64,000 nt of DNA from positions 3,136,501 through 3,200,500 of the forward strand of contig JAYJMM010000038.1 of NCBI GenBank assembly GCA_037349105.1, given 5' to 3'. The notes below the pieces were generated by a model, which saw nothing but the letters and a program-made list of their open reading frames with translations, made no database searches and was not told the DNA's origin. This DNA comes from Limnomonas spitsbergensis (taxonomy: Eukaryota > Chlorophyta > Chlorophyceae > Chlamydomonadales). Positions 1 to 10,645 of this stretch are shown in pieces. Made by a program: the position numbers and the translations under genes. Position 1 is the first letter of the stretch; every line of letters starts with the position of its first letter.

Positions 1-435
1 GGACAACCTTTGCCAGCATCCGGTGCCTAGGGTTTGGGGTTAAGGGTTTAGGGTTTCAGGCACCTTCTGGCACCATCCAGAATCGTTGATACAGCAGATG
101 CCAGAGGGTGCCGGGAGGGACTATTGATTCAGGTTGTGTTAAGGGGACCCTATGTACGACAGTTCAGGATATCATGTTGTGGTTGTTGTCGTTGTTGCTG
201 CTGCTAAGCTACTCCTGTTGCTGCGATTGCAAGTAAATCATAGAGGGCTTTCCTTAAGCATCTTTGCCTTTAATTGCGCAGCAATCGCATCTCGGTTGTG
301 GCAGCAGCGTGGAGCTGGCTGTGGCATCGACCCTGAGCTTCGCTGTTCCCTTCACTCTTACGCCCCCAGGAGGGCACAGGTTTCTTTCCTCCTTGCATGA
401 TGGGGCGTTTCATTCCCAGCAGGACCGTTGCTTGC

Positions 436-2245
436 CTGTGACTCAGGGATGCTCTCCCCCGGCCTGTAGGCCAGTGCGGATGGGGCCAGGTGTCTCTTGG
501 CAAGCTCGATGATGTGCTCGCAGCGCGCCCGGTCAACAAAGCCTGCACAGGTAGGTAGGGACGGAGCAGGAAGGAGCAATATAGCCATGATGGCCATCCC
601 ATGTAGTGGATTAGGGAGAATCCTTGCAGTGAATTAGGGGGAATCCTGATTTCCCGTTGCAGATAAATGGCCCGGCTTAAATTTGGCTCATCATAAGTGT
701 GACATTTGTCCGATTCTGCCATTCGGGCAGTGAACACCAGCTTTCCAGCGAGTCAGAGGAATGCTGGAGCAGCATCTACTTTAGGGCCCCTAATACAAAA
801 GTTGGAGAGACTGGAGCCGTTTGTGTGCACGTGCCCCAAGCTGCTTTGCTTTTGTTGATAGCCCTCTTCACAGGCCTTGCCCTTGCTGAGCACAGTGATA
901 CTGATAAACCAAAGAGGTCGAGAGCTAGCTGTTTGCCTACTGAGATCACATATCTCAGATTTTCAGTGGATGAACAGTTGACGTCAAGACCCCCGCCAGG
1001 GAGGGGGCCACTCGCTCCGCCACGGGGGGGGATCTAGGCAAACCTCAGATTCGGATTCATAGCTTCACCCGGCCCCTCCTAACACTCACTGCGGCTCCAG
1101 ATTTCTGACATTACAAGATTCAGGCACTCAGGCACTCACCCAGCCTATGAGCTGGCTGTAATAAAGCTGAAAGCCTGGATTCACAATATGATAGCCAGAT
1201 TCCTAATAACCTATGCAAATCCTTTACCCTCCAACCAGATACAGCATAAGACGCAGATTGTGCATACAAGTGGCAATGGTAACGGCGCGGACGCGGCCTA
1301 GGCCCATGCCGCGCCTTATGCCCCTGCGGGCGTAGTTTCTTTCTTTCTTTACGAGAGGCACCAACCTGGGTAGTGCGTGATGCGAGGGTACCATGAGATG
1401 GTCTGGAAGGGGATCACGTGCATGGCTGCGTCTCCGCTCTCTGCCGGGGCCAGCGGCGGCCGCACCGAGCCGAAGCCGGTGGACACCAGCGCCAACTCCT
1501 CAAATGCCTCCATGCTGCCGTCCAGGGGATTGTTGGTGAAGGATCCATGCTGTATTGCTGCTTCTGATGATGAGGAGGGGGAGTAGGAGGAGGAGGGTGT
1601 TCCAGCTGCAGTTGTTGCAACTGTTGCATGCTGGCCGTTCTCGCCAAGCAGGAGGGATCGTCTGCTACTGCTGCTGCTGGAGCCGCTGGAGGAAGAAGAT
1701 GGCTGGCCTGAGGCTAATACCGACGAACTACGGACTGTCAGCTGTGGCAAGCAGATTCAAGTTGTACGGTCAGCATGGAGGAGGTTGCGCGCTCGGGGCA
1801 CTGCCCTCACGGGGGTCACTCTTTGTTCATCCGACATGTGGTGGTGTCGGAATGTTTGAAAATGTTTAAGAACTGGTGGACAGATGTAGATGCATGTTAA
1901 ACCAGCAGTAACGGGTATAGTTCCTTAAATACTTTTTATTCACCAGGTTCGATGACGACGCACCGTGCGATAAAAGAACTGTGGACAGATAGATTTAGCC
2001 ATTTAGGTAGGGCTTGCATGTACGGGGCTAGTTCCTTGTTACATAGCAGGTTGCAGGATTGAAAATCGTGTCAATTATTTTGTATATTAGCTTACTGTTG
2101 GGCCTCCGGGCGCTGGCAGCATCTCTGCAGTGTGCATGATGGAGCCGGCCAGGAACGCAAAGAAGCAGCTCGCCAGCATCACCGACAGCGGCACCGTGGA
2201 CACACGGCATCGCCTTGACGCAAGGATGATCGGGTCGAGAATTTT
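436..2245 (-). CDS. Prolyl 4-hydroxylase, 5' part (partial gene)
   Basis: Likely a 2-oxoglutarate/Fe(II)-dependent prolyl 4-hydroxylase of the plant/algal type II membrane class, acting in the ER/Golgi on cell-wall-type glycoproteins. Three exons are visible. 2245-2096 has an open frame back to a stop at 2248-2246, first in-frame ATG at 2179, and a hydrophobic anchor VPLSVMLASCFFAFLAGSIM; donor GTAAGC. 1741-1366 is Ser-rich, then reads TISWYPRITHYP; donor GTTGGT. 542-436 reads GFVDRARCEHIIELAKRHL followed by APSALAYRPGESIPESQ. Joining the last two (phase 1) restores the family signature around ISWxPRxxxYxxF and CExxIxLA. The exon at 542-436 ends in a probable GC donor (CAGGCAAGC). The Fe ligands (HxD...H) would lie in later exons beyond the left edge. 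The true start is uncertain because a short 5' exon may precede 2245. The family call is from motif memory, not a search. Confidence 0.86.
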
Positions 2246-3941
2246 TTACTTAAGGGAGCGCGAATGTGCAATGTGTTGCTTGTCGTCATCGCCTGCTGCT
2301 GCCTGCTGCTCGTCCGTCTCGACATCCATGCAGGTCGTCGACACCGATGGCTGCGACGAAAGTGTCACTGGACAGACATACCGGGTATGATGCGCTCCGA
2401 GATGCATGCTGGTATCGATATATGATGGACTGCGCCGCATCGTGCCTTTTGATGCATGATGAGGTTCATGTTCCGAAACCGACCACAAAGTTCCGGAACG
2501 AATTGGCGGGCTCGAAGCTAGATGTCCCATGAAGCTGCCCGGTCATAAGGATTTGCCAACCAATAATTCCAACCCATGGTTCTAACCCATTCAAAAAATC
2601 TTGCAAAGGAAAAGGTTGTGGTGCTGGCACCCTCCTGTCTTGCCAGTACGTGGTCTGATAAGTTGTGGCTGTGTTCAATGAGCACTCGTTGCGCCCTGCT
2701 GGCCAGTGGCCAGGTGCCCAGGTTATGATACAGATTATAATCCCCGGTGGGCTCAGAGGTACTACGCTGACTGCCAGTCCACCCTGAGGTCTGCAGTTAT
2801 AATTCTGCCAAGGTTCAATAACCGTGTTCCAGGTCTGAGCGGGAAAAAGTCTGGCGCTTCGTTCAATGCGCCCCGCAGAATGTCTTGAGCGGGCTATCCT
2901 ACCAACCTGGATAGAGCTGCTGTGGGTCGAGCGGTCCTTACGTCTTCTGCTTCGGCAGAGGAGTAGTCTTTATTTCATTCTTACAGATTATTAACAGCCC
3001 TAGGAAAATATTGGGAAGGCATAGACCTCCCATGTGAGGAAGACTTAATAGTTGACTTTGAGCTGACCTTAATTATTTTTACCGTGGGAGAGTGGGAAGG
3101 GAATGCATAATTTAATGGTCGAATTTTCTGAATACTGACACGGGGCAATTTTGAATTTTGATACAACTTTCGCACCTCGCATAGTTAGAGGTTGCAAATG
3201 CTGTATTCTTAATTATAAGAAGGATGGGATTGACATGATGTACTGTCAGTTTTACACAGACCTTTGCTTTGATTTACCTTAATTTCTATGTTATGCTTGT
3301 GGATGTGGCCAGGGAATGACATATACATCATAAATAATTAAATAGTGAGTGGTGCATGCTAAATGTAGAGTCTTGGGCATTCATCTGGTGGAGGAATTTC
3401 GTCTCCAATATCTGTCAATGTACCTTTGGATAAAAAGAGATAATCTCTCAAAACTTGGCAACAACTATATTAATTTCCTAATGTTGCAGCCTCGACACCA
3501 CGCCATGTTTTGCCTTTGTTTGCCACTTGTGATCTGCACCATAGGAATACCCTAAGGTTCATTACCACACCACTGGTAACAGAAAAATAAACATGTGTGG
3601 TGTGTGTCGGTTGCTTTCCCAAGGGTTGATTGGTTCTTCCCTCCTTGCCCTAGTTTGTGGTGTGCTTGAACTGGTTAACGGGCTCCTATCGCATGCATAC
3701 AATGTGGAGCTCAACTGGGCTGTAAACCTACACAACTTCACCACCACTGAAATATCTGTTTACCTAGGGAGGAGTGTAGATTTAAGCATACAAGCTCAGA
3801 CTGGACATCATGCTGCCCTCCATGCACCTTGCCACATGCAGTAGGGATAACGGCTGCTCAGCGGTCGCCCCCCGTTGTCATACTATATATATGAAGAATA
3901 CCTTCGCTGCACTAGGAGCATGCTTGGCACTAGCTCCTGAC

Positions 3942-3997
3942 CCAGTGTTTCTTTTTTCGGGGCTCAGTTGCATGTCAGCTACACTTTAGCCTCCGGC
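3942..3997. repeat. Dispersed repeat copy (also at 25977-26031)
   Basis: The stretch from CAGTGTTT through the T-run, CTCAGTTGCATGTCAGCTA and CACTTTAGCCTCCGG closely matches 25977-26031, which lies inside STE24 intron 7. The two loci are otherwise unrelated, so this is an interspersed repeat family rather than a local duplication. Confidence 0.6.
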
Positions 3998-4027
3998 AGG
4001 AGATCAGGGTCCTGGGGGGCCTTGTCA

Positions 4028-4445
4028 GGGTGGTCGGCTGACGCCGACCACCCACTTTTTTTCGGTCGGCTGACGCCGACCAGGCCTTTTATTTCGGTCG
4101 GCTGATATCTTTGTTTTTTTTCCAGTTTGTGTGAAAAAGTGTGAAACGTGTGAAAAAGTGTGAAGCCGAGTTTCATTTTTTCAATTCAAGAACGTTACAC
4201 CTGGGGCCCAACTGTTTAGAAGAAAAATACCTGACTGCCTGCCAATGGCAAAAAAACTACCTACCAAGAGCAGCCAGAGGCAGGTCGCCAGCCTCAACAT
4301 TAATACCCTCCTCATCTTAAGATTCACCAAGCATGTCTCGGTGTTCGACTTGACGATTTAGCCGACGAGCGTGTAAAATCGTGTCGGCTTACGCCGACGC
4401 ATGGCCTTAAAATTGCATTCTGGCATCGGCTGGCGCCGATGCCAG
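4028..4445. repeat. Cluster of GC-rich hairpins with 4-nt loops
   Basis: Several inverted repeats share the core CGGC-NNNN-GCCG. At 4028-4053 an 11-bp perfect stem (arm GGGTGGTCGGC) encloses the loop TGAC. At 4064-4081 a 7-bp stem has the same loop. At 4381-4400 the GTCGGC/GCCGAC stem has loop TTAC. At 4420-4445 another perfect 11-bp stem (arm CTGGCATCGGC) has loop TGGC. A half copy starts at about 4095. The stems differ in sequence but keep pairing. Runs of T follow or lie near several of them. Function unknown. Confidence 0.6.
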
Positions 4446-6687
4446 GGTTCCGGAGTGGTCGGTTTTTTTTCATGTTTTTTTTCTGGCATCGGTGGCCGAC
4501 CGGCGCCCAGGACCCTGCAGGAGATCCCATTTACAGCAAGCCTTGTTGCTTTAGTGACAAGTTTGCAGACCAGTCTGGACTGGTCCTAATTGGGCCTTGG
4601 GCGGCAAGATAGTAGCACTGATGGTTGTACCGCAACGAGCATGTACTGATTGATCACCATCATATCATTAGAGCCACGCACTCATTGAGCATAATGGTAG
4701 AGCACTGCTCAAACGTATGATAAGTTTTGCCCTTGATTGCATACCTGCACATTTCTCACAAATAACACAGATGACTTGATGTGCACACGGTAAGGAACAA
4801 GACATCAGGATGTCCTGAGTGCAAGCTGTCTGATGGTCGCAGATTGTCGGTGCACCACAGTCAGCATGTGCTGCTGACTGGCCAGGCAGTCATGCACTAC
4901 TACCATCCACTTGGAGTCCATCAGAGTCACTCGCCCACTGGGCATAACGGCAGTGAGCGTTGGGCAGTGAGTAAACGTTCAGCTTTCCATTATCGGAAGT
5001 TGAGTTAAGAACCCTCCTCACAAAGACTTGACGGGGCGAAGGGCTGCGCCGAGTAATGACTGCGCAAGTATCATATACACCCTTTCACTCCCTCCCTAAT
5101 AAGGTGCGTGCTGTGACTTCAGGAATATGACTTGTTCCTGATCATTGCTGTTCTGACTCGAATTCCCAGCTGTAAACCAGGGAATCAGTCGATAAATAAA
5201 GACAAGTACCAGTGCCTCCTGGGCTACTAACCTGAATATTCTCTACTGTTGCCAACTAAGGTTGCCTGATGGGTCGACCCTTCCGAAGGTGACTGTGGCA
5301 GTAGTTGGGAGATGTTGTGCACTGGTCGGCAGGGTACGATGATCTCTGGTGGGAAGTCGTTGTTAGCGATCTTCAGGTGGGGAGACTGCCTTGATAAGCT
5401 ATCAGGGAGTCGACTTGGAGCTTCTGGACTGGCTGTACCTTAGTTTTAGTCGAATTTGTTTTTTATGATGATTTTTATGTTAAACCATTCATTAAACCGA
5501 TCGTTTCAGGTACAAAATGAAAAACGACCATACAATCCACCGCTTTCAAAAGCAAGGTCCGGGTTAAAAGAAAAACAACTCATCCGACAAAAACTACGCT
5601 AGATAAATTGATAGATTGGGTTGTGGTTAACCAACTGTTGCGGCTGGAGAAAGCCTGATAAAGGCCGAAATGTCGAGTGCCTAGGGTCAATTCCCTTGAG
5701 GTGAGGCGATCAGTGGTCGTTCTCTGAGAATTGGATACATGGTGCCGTCTAAAGTAAAAGTACAGTGTGCTGTTTCAAAGGGGAAGAGGGTCTTTACAAG
5801 TGAGAATACAGTGCTCTTATCAATTACAAGGAGGAGTCTCTGTGCTCTCATACTTCTCTGTTTCAAGTATTCTCGGATAGCTGCAAGTGATCGAAATCAG
5901 GGTTTCAACTTTCAAGTAAGACAGAACCAATGGTTAAGATAGAACAAAGTGTGAAAATACACACTTCTCTGACATCCAGAGAATACACAAAAGTGTGACT
6001 GCAATCAGCAGTTCCGTACACAGAGGTAAACAGCAGAAATCCTCAAGTAAGGAACCGATCATTCAGTAATATGCGCGGTGCGCTAAATCAGCATGACAGT
6101 GTTCCCTTACTTTCTGGGATGATATTTTTTCTTTTTGTTTCTTCCATCAGTTCCTTTCCTGTTTCCTCTCGCCTTAAGTTTCTTTTCCCCCCGATCAGGA
6201 AGTGGGCGGGTGAGCCATGCGGCGGCCCAGCCTTTTCAGCATGGCCCAAAGGTGTAATTTCAGTGACACCTTTCAACCCCTTTCTATCACGTTTGTTGCT
6301 TGTTATGTGCCAGATTTTTTTCTGCCTGGGCTAGAGGGCAACATCTGGACAGAGAGAAGATGAAGCTACGCTACAAGCCAAGGCGCGAACAATTTTAAAG
6401 CACCCGCCACTTTGCCAGCTTAGCTGAGCTGGCACGCAGACTTGGACCAGTAGCAGAACTCCCCCTCTTGTTCAGGTCGGTGGCGCCGATCGGTGGGAAT
6501 ATAGGGACCTGGTGGTTGCAGGTAATATATCGATATCTCAGTCATTTTTTTCGACTGCCGACGCTTGCGGCCTCACGCCTTTCTCTTGATTTTCTTCACT
6601 CCTCGTCAGCACCTCTAGTTACAGTTGCCACGCCGGCAGTGTATGCCAGCCATAACGTATGCCCACAACGTGAACTAGTCTCTGGCA

Positions 6688-9600
6688 ATGGAAATGACTT
6701 GCCCTTGTTCAGAGTCTGAGGAGAGCACAGGCCAGAAGGACCATAGCAATGTTGACGTCCGTGGGCTTCCTGTTGATTGCGATGATAGTTTGCTCAGAAG
6801 TCTATTTGAGGCATTCGGTGACGTGAAGAGCGTCCGTATATTCAAGTCTAATCAGGTGAGTAAGCACGCAGGGATTTTACGCCTCGCATCTGAGATGCCC
6901 AGATGACTACATGGTGCCAGTCAGGTCTCCCATAACTCGTATGTACCGCGAGGGGGGTATACAGTACCGTAGTCACGGACGTGTTTCGTTATTTTCGAAT
7001 TTCGTTGTTGCTTAAAAAGTCGCAGTTTTGGCGATTTTTTGATTCGTTGCCCCTTAACATGAAAAATTCCAGTCAAAAACATTTTCACGACTGATTTCGT
7101 TTCTCCTTGAAGAACGATCAAAATAACGAAATACGTCCGTGACTACGGTATGTACCGCAAGGGGGATACTCATATGAACCCACTTCTTTCGCCCTAAAAG
7201 AGATCGCACAATTAATATATACATGTGCGCATACTTAACACACTGAAATTGAGGCGTATGCCGGAGATCGGAGAATCGACTTCAGAGGAGGCACTGGAGA
7301 CACGAGAGGACCTCATCAAGCCCAGGAAGTGTCTGGACGAGGTCCCAATTTAATCAAGCTGCTGACTACTTCAACGCCAGGGGTCGAGCGCTGCTCCTCT
7401 GCTACTGTGGTATTGGCGCTTCGCCTTGCTGACAATCTGTTTGTAAAGAGTGCCTTTGAGAATTTAGCGTTAGGGAGGGAGGGGGGCAGTGGCGCAGCAT
7501 GCATGCAGCGCATTAGGGAAGCAGGGGGGCAATGGTGCAGCATGCAGGCAGCGCATTAGGGAAACAGGGGGGCAATGGTGCAGCATGCAGGCAGCGCATT
7601 AGGGAAGGAGGAGGGCGGTGGCGCAGCATGCAGGCAGCGCGTTAGGGAGGGAGGGGGATGGTGGTTCAGCATGCAGGCAGCGCTTTAGGGAGGGAGGGGG
7701 GCGGTGGCGCAGCATGCAGGCAGCGCATTAGGGAGGGAGTGGGCGGTGGCGCACCATGCAGGCAACGCGTTAGGGAGGGAGGGGGGCGGTGGTGCAGCAT
7801 GCAGGCAACGTATTAGGGAGGGAGGGGGGCGGTGGTGCAGCAAGCAGGCAGCGCGTTAGGGTGGGAGGGGGTTGGTGGTGCATAATGCGGGCAGGGGTGG
7901 GGGGAGGGAGGCGATGGTGCAGCATGCAAGCAGCGCATGCCAAGGAGGTAGGTGGGGTTCCAGTGGTGCAGCATGCAGGGAGCGCATGCCATGGGGGATG
8001 GGTGCGTTATTGCAGCATGTAGATAGCGTATGCCAGGGGGGGAGAGGGAGGCTTCAGTGCAGCGTGCATGCAGCGCATGCCATGGTGGATGGGCGACGGT
8101 AGTCCGGCATGCATGCAGGGCAATAGGTGGGGAGAGGATCTGTCAGGCGATGGTGCAGCGTGCAGGCAGCGCATGCCAGGAGGTCAGGGGTGTGGCGGTG
8201 CAACATGCAAGCAGCACATGCCTGGAGGGCAGGGTGCGGTGGTACTGCATTCAATGGTCATACCATGCAGTCGGAGCACTTGGACTGCTGGTAAGCAACC
8301 CAGCACTAAGGGGCCACGAGCCGTCGTCCTCCTCACCGTCTTCGCCGCTCCCGCCACCAAGCGATCCAGGTGGTGAAGCGTGAAGCTGACGCAAACCCCA
8401 GGGCAGAAGTTTATTATGTCTATTAAACTTAGGGGCCAGAGAGGGGGAGCTTTACTACTGTCACTGAGAGAGCGAGACTTATCCTTTTGTCGCGAGGATG
8501 CTTTGAATGAGTTAGGACCATATCAAATACACACACATATATAAATTAATTGTGCCATCGCTTTTAGAGCGAAAGGCATGGGTTCACATTAGTATCCCCC
8601 TCCTTGCGGTACATACTGTATACCCCCCTCGCGGTACATACGAGTTATGGGAGACGTGACTGACTTGACTTGCATGTCCCCTCTCACTCTATCAACCTCA
8701 AAATGCCCGGCTGTGTTTCACGCAGAAACCTGGAATGCCACCGTTTGCCTTTGTTAAATGCGGCACCGTAGAAGACGCTCCCTAAATGGCACGATGTTGA
8801 ATGGCAGCGCGATTGAAGTGCGACCCGCAGTCCATGATGCGACTGTGCAAGCGTCTGTGTCAGATCGGGCTCCCCAGCCCTCGCATAATAATTATTGCAA
8901 GGTAAAATTAGGCGCAGACACCGGACGGATCAGTAGATCGTACTGAAAGTGAAAGCTCCATGATGGCTGGCAGTACACGCATCTGTCTTAGGCATGCACT
9001 AGCTTAGTTTGGAAATGAAGCTATTTTGCTCAAGCATTGATAAGAAAGCCAGGAACACTAAGTGGGCTGGGATACCTGGGGCCGCTTCAGGAGTACAAGG
9101 CAGCTCGTTGGCATCCCAATAGCTCACCGGCACCAAGTCATGGTTCATTCTGCTGCCATGGGATTCACCACGTTGAATGCTCCTGTCTGCACTCATTAAT
9201 CTCACGTCTGCCTGCCTTGCAGAATCTACCATGTGGATGGGAGTACCAGGAGCTACGCTGCCTCTTCCAGCCCTACGGAGCTGTGGCCATGAGCAGAATC
9301 CTCCACCAGGGTGACGATTCAGGCCAAGGCGGAGTTGCGAGAGTCCGCATGCTGTTGATAGAAGATGCAGCACGAGCCGTGCAAGTGCTTCAGGGCCACC
9401 AGCTGGTGGGCGCGCATCAGCCGCTGATCGTCCGCTTTGCTGACAATGCGGAGACCAAGGCCAAGAAGCAGGCCAAACACTTGACTGCGGACATGGCAGG
9501 GCCTAGACCAGCTCAAGCCCAGCCCCATCAGATGACGCTGGGGGCCTCCCTGAGTCATAGAAATAGCCCTTACGGCAGCGTATCTGCAGCCTCGTCATCA

Positions 9601-10645
9601 GTTGCGGCGTCATCTTCCAGGGATCCCCCGAGGGCTCCATCGTCTGATCCCCAGATCCTTGTTGCAGTCTCAGACATGAGAGGAGGCGACTATACTGGGT
9701 TGCCTCAGGCAGGCAGGCAGCCATGGGAGGGATTGCCCCGGGTGGCCGGGTGCCGGGTAGCTACCTCATGAGCGGCAGACTCCCTCCACAGGACTCCAAG
9801 GCCATATACCAACACCACGAAGCCAATCACCCATGTTACCTGTACGCTGCGCCCTCGCAAATGCCGCCGGGGGCATACCCGGTGCCCGGCAGCAGTAGCA
9901 TGTCTCCACGGGCGCCGGTTGTAGCGCCGCTGTCTCCTATCGTCGCCGTCTCAAGCCTGGACGTGAAGAATTTGCCCCCAGATGTGGGCAGGCTGTTTCT
10001 GTACGAAAAGTTTGCGCCCTTTAGAGCAATCTTGTCTGTCAAGGTGAACGTCTTGGCAGTACAGCAGGAGTTAGACGATATACGGGCGTGGTAGTACAGG
10101 AACCACGGCGGTGCAAGAGCTTGACAGCAGAGGAGCATGACAGTACAGGAACAGTGTTTGTTCTTTTTCGCTGACTAATTATGATGCCCGTCCGTGCTGT
10201 TTGTGGCGCTAATCAGCTACATCTCGAGGTGTGGCCCAGGGGCTTCGCGCAGCAAGCCCTGTTGCTTGGTCCACGGGCAGTCGGGTGCTCATGATAAGGT
10301 TCCAATATGTTCAGGGATAACTTGCCGACCACCTGTCAAGGCTGCCTACTGCATGCTGATTGTTCCACTTGCTGGCTGCCCTGGACAGTGTTCTGGTGAA
10401 CGTATATGACATGTAGGATGCATATGTCTGCAGATCTTGGGACCTGGTACTCTCTAGAAGCCTCTTAATGTTCATGTCTGCCGATCATGCAGATTCTCTG
10501 TGACGACACGGGTGCCAGCAAAGGCGTCGGCTTTGTCAACTTTGCTGAAGTCAGCTGTGCTGCGAGAGCTGTTGTGACGTTGCTTGATCTGTCGATACGA
10601 GGTCAGAACCCTTACGTGTCGTTCCAAACCCACCGAAAGGCGTGA
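6688..10645 (+). CDS. Three-RRM RNA-binding protein (ELAV/CELF-like), probably disrupted
   Basis: Exons: 6688-6855, 8726-8901, 9223 to about 10043 (with a frame change inside), and 10493-10645, ending in TGA. RRM1 starts NVDVRGLPVDCDD (RNP2 at 6751) and continues in exon 2 with FAFVKCGTVEDA, then LNGTMLNGSAIEV in another frame. RRM2 is split by intron 2: NNYCK joins NLPCGWEYQELRCLF and ends PLIVRFAD. RRM3 is SLDVKNLPPDVGRLFLYEKF joined by intron 3 to ILCDDTGASKGVGFVNF (RNP1 at 10520). All introns are phase 0 with canonical borders. Three RRMs in this spacing and endings such as PLIVRFAD are typical of ELAV/CELF-type mRNA-binding proteins. Two frame breaks (near 8780 and about 9720-9771) make this a pseudogene candidate, or they are assembly errors or unrecognised tiny introns. 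Additional 5' exons cannot be excluded. Confidence 0.82.
6967..7148. mobile_element. 182-bp MITE with TA target duplication
   Basis: Terminal inverted repeats of about 30 bp start CCGTAGTCACGGACGT at the left and end with its inverse, ACGTCCGTGACTACGG, with about one mismatch over the first 25-30 bases. TA flanks both ends (6965-6966 and 7149-7150). The other arm of the surrounding element (8525-8665) carries the unoccupied version, with a single TA at the equivalent place, so insertion at TA is shown directly. TA duplication is characteristic of Tc1/mariner-type (Stowaway-like) elements; the family assignment is inference. Confidence 0.8.
7480..8265. repeat. Minisatellite inside the TIR element
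   Basis: About 18 units of roughly 40-45 bp are built on GCAGCATGCAGGCAGCGCAT followed by TAGGGAGGGAGGGG and GCGGTG. Units become more diverged towards 8.2 kb. The strand is strongly G-rich. Open frames here (7789-8383) are repeat translations, not genes. Confidence 0.85.

Larger units (their letters stand above)
2250..6687. other. Gene-poor spacer with no supported gene
   Basis: Between the divergent prolyl hydroxylase and RRM genes I see only short open frames without recognisable motifs. The 2.95-3.6 kb part is clearly richer in A+T than the flanks. The notable contents are a hairpin cluster at 4.0-4.5 kb and a dispersed-repeat copy at 3942-3997, listed separately. An 83-codon frame at 3593-3844 has a hydrophobic N-terminus but no family resemblance I can name, so I do not call it a gene. 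Confidence 0.5.
6916..8665. mobile_element. Terminal-inverted-repeat element in RRM gene intron 1
   Basis: The left arm (about 6916-7225, minus the nested MITE) is the inverted counterpart of the right arm (about 8525-8665). Matching stretches are the outer TCTCCCATAACTCGTATGTA, then CCGCGAGGGGGGTATACAGT, then TGTACCGCAAGG, GAACCCA and CACAATTAAT. The arms are roughly 120-140 bp once the insertion is removed. The interior holds no transposase-like frame, only a minisatellite. It is therefore a non-autonomous, MITE-like or foldback element. I could not define an outer target-site duplication. Confidence 0.72.

Noticed and set aside
20..60. Telomere-like TTAGGGTT run at the window start
   Set aside because: Only a few irregular heptamers followed by ordinary sequence containing a gene; not a chromosome end.
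3593..3844. 83-codon frame with hydrophobic N-terminus
   Set aside because: No recognisable motif, splice context or neighbouring exon; could be chance.
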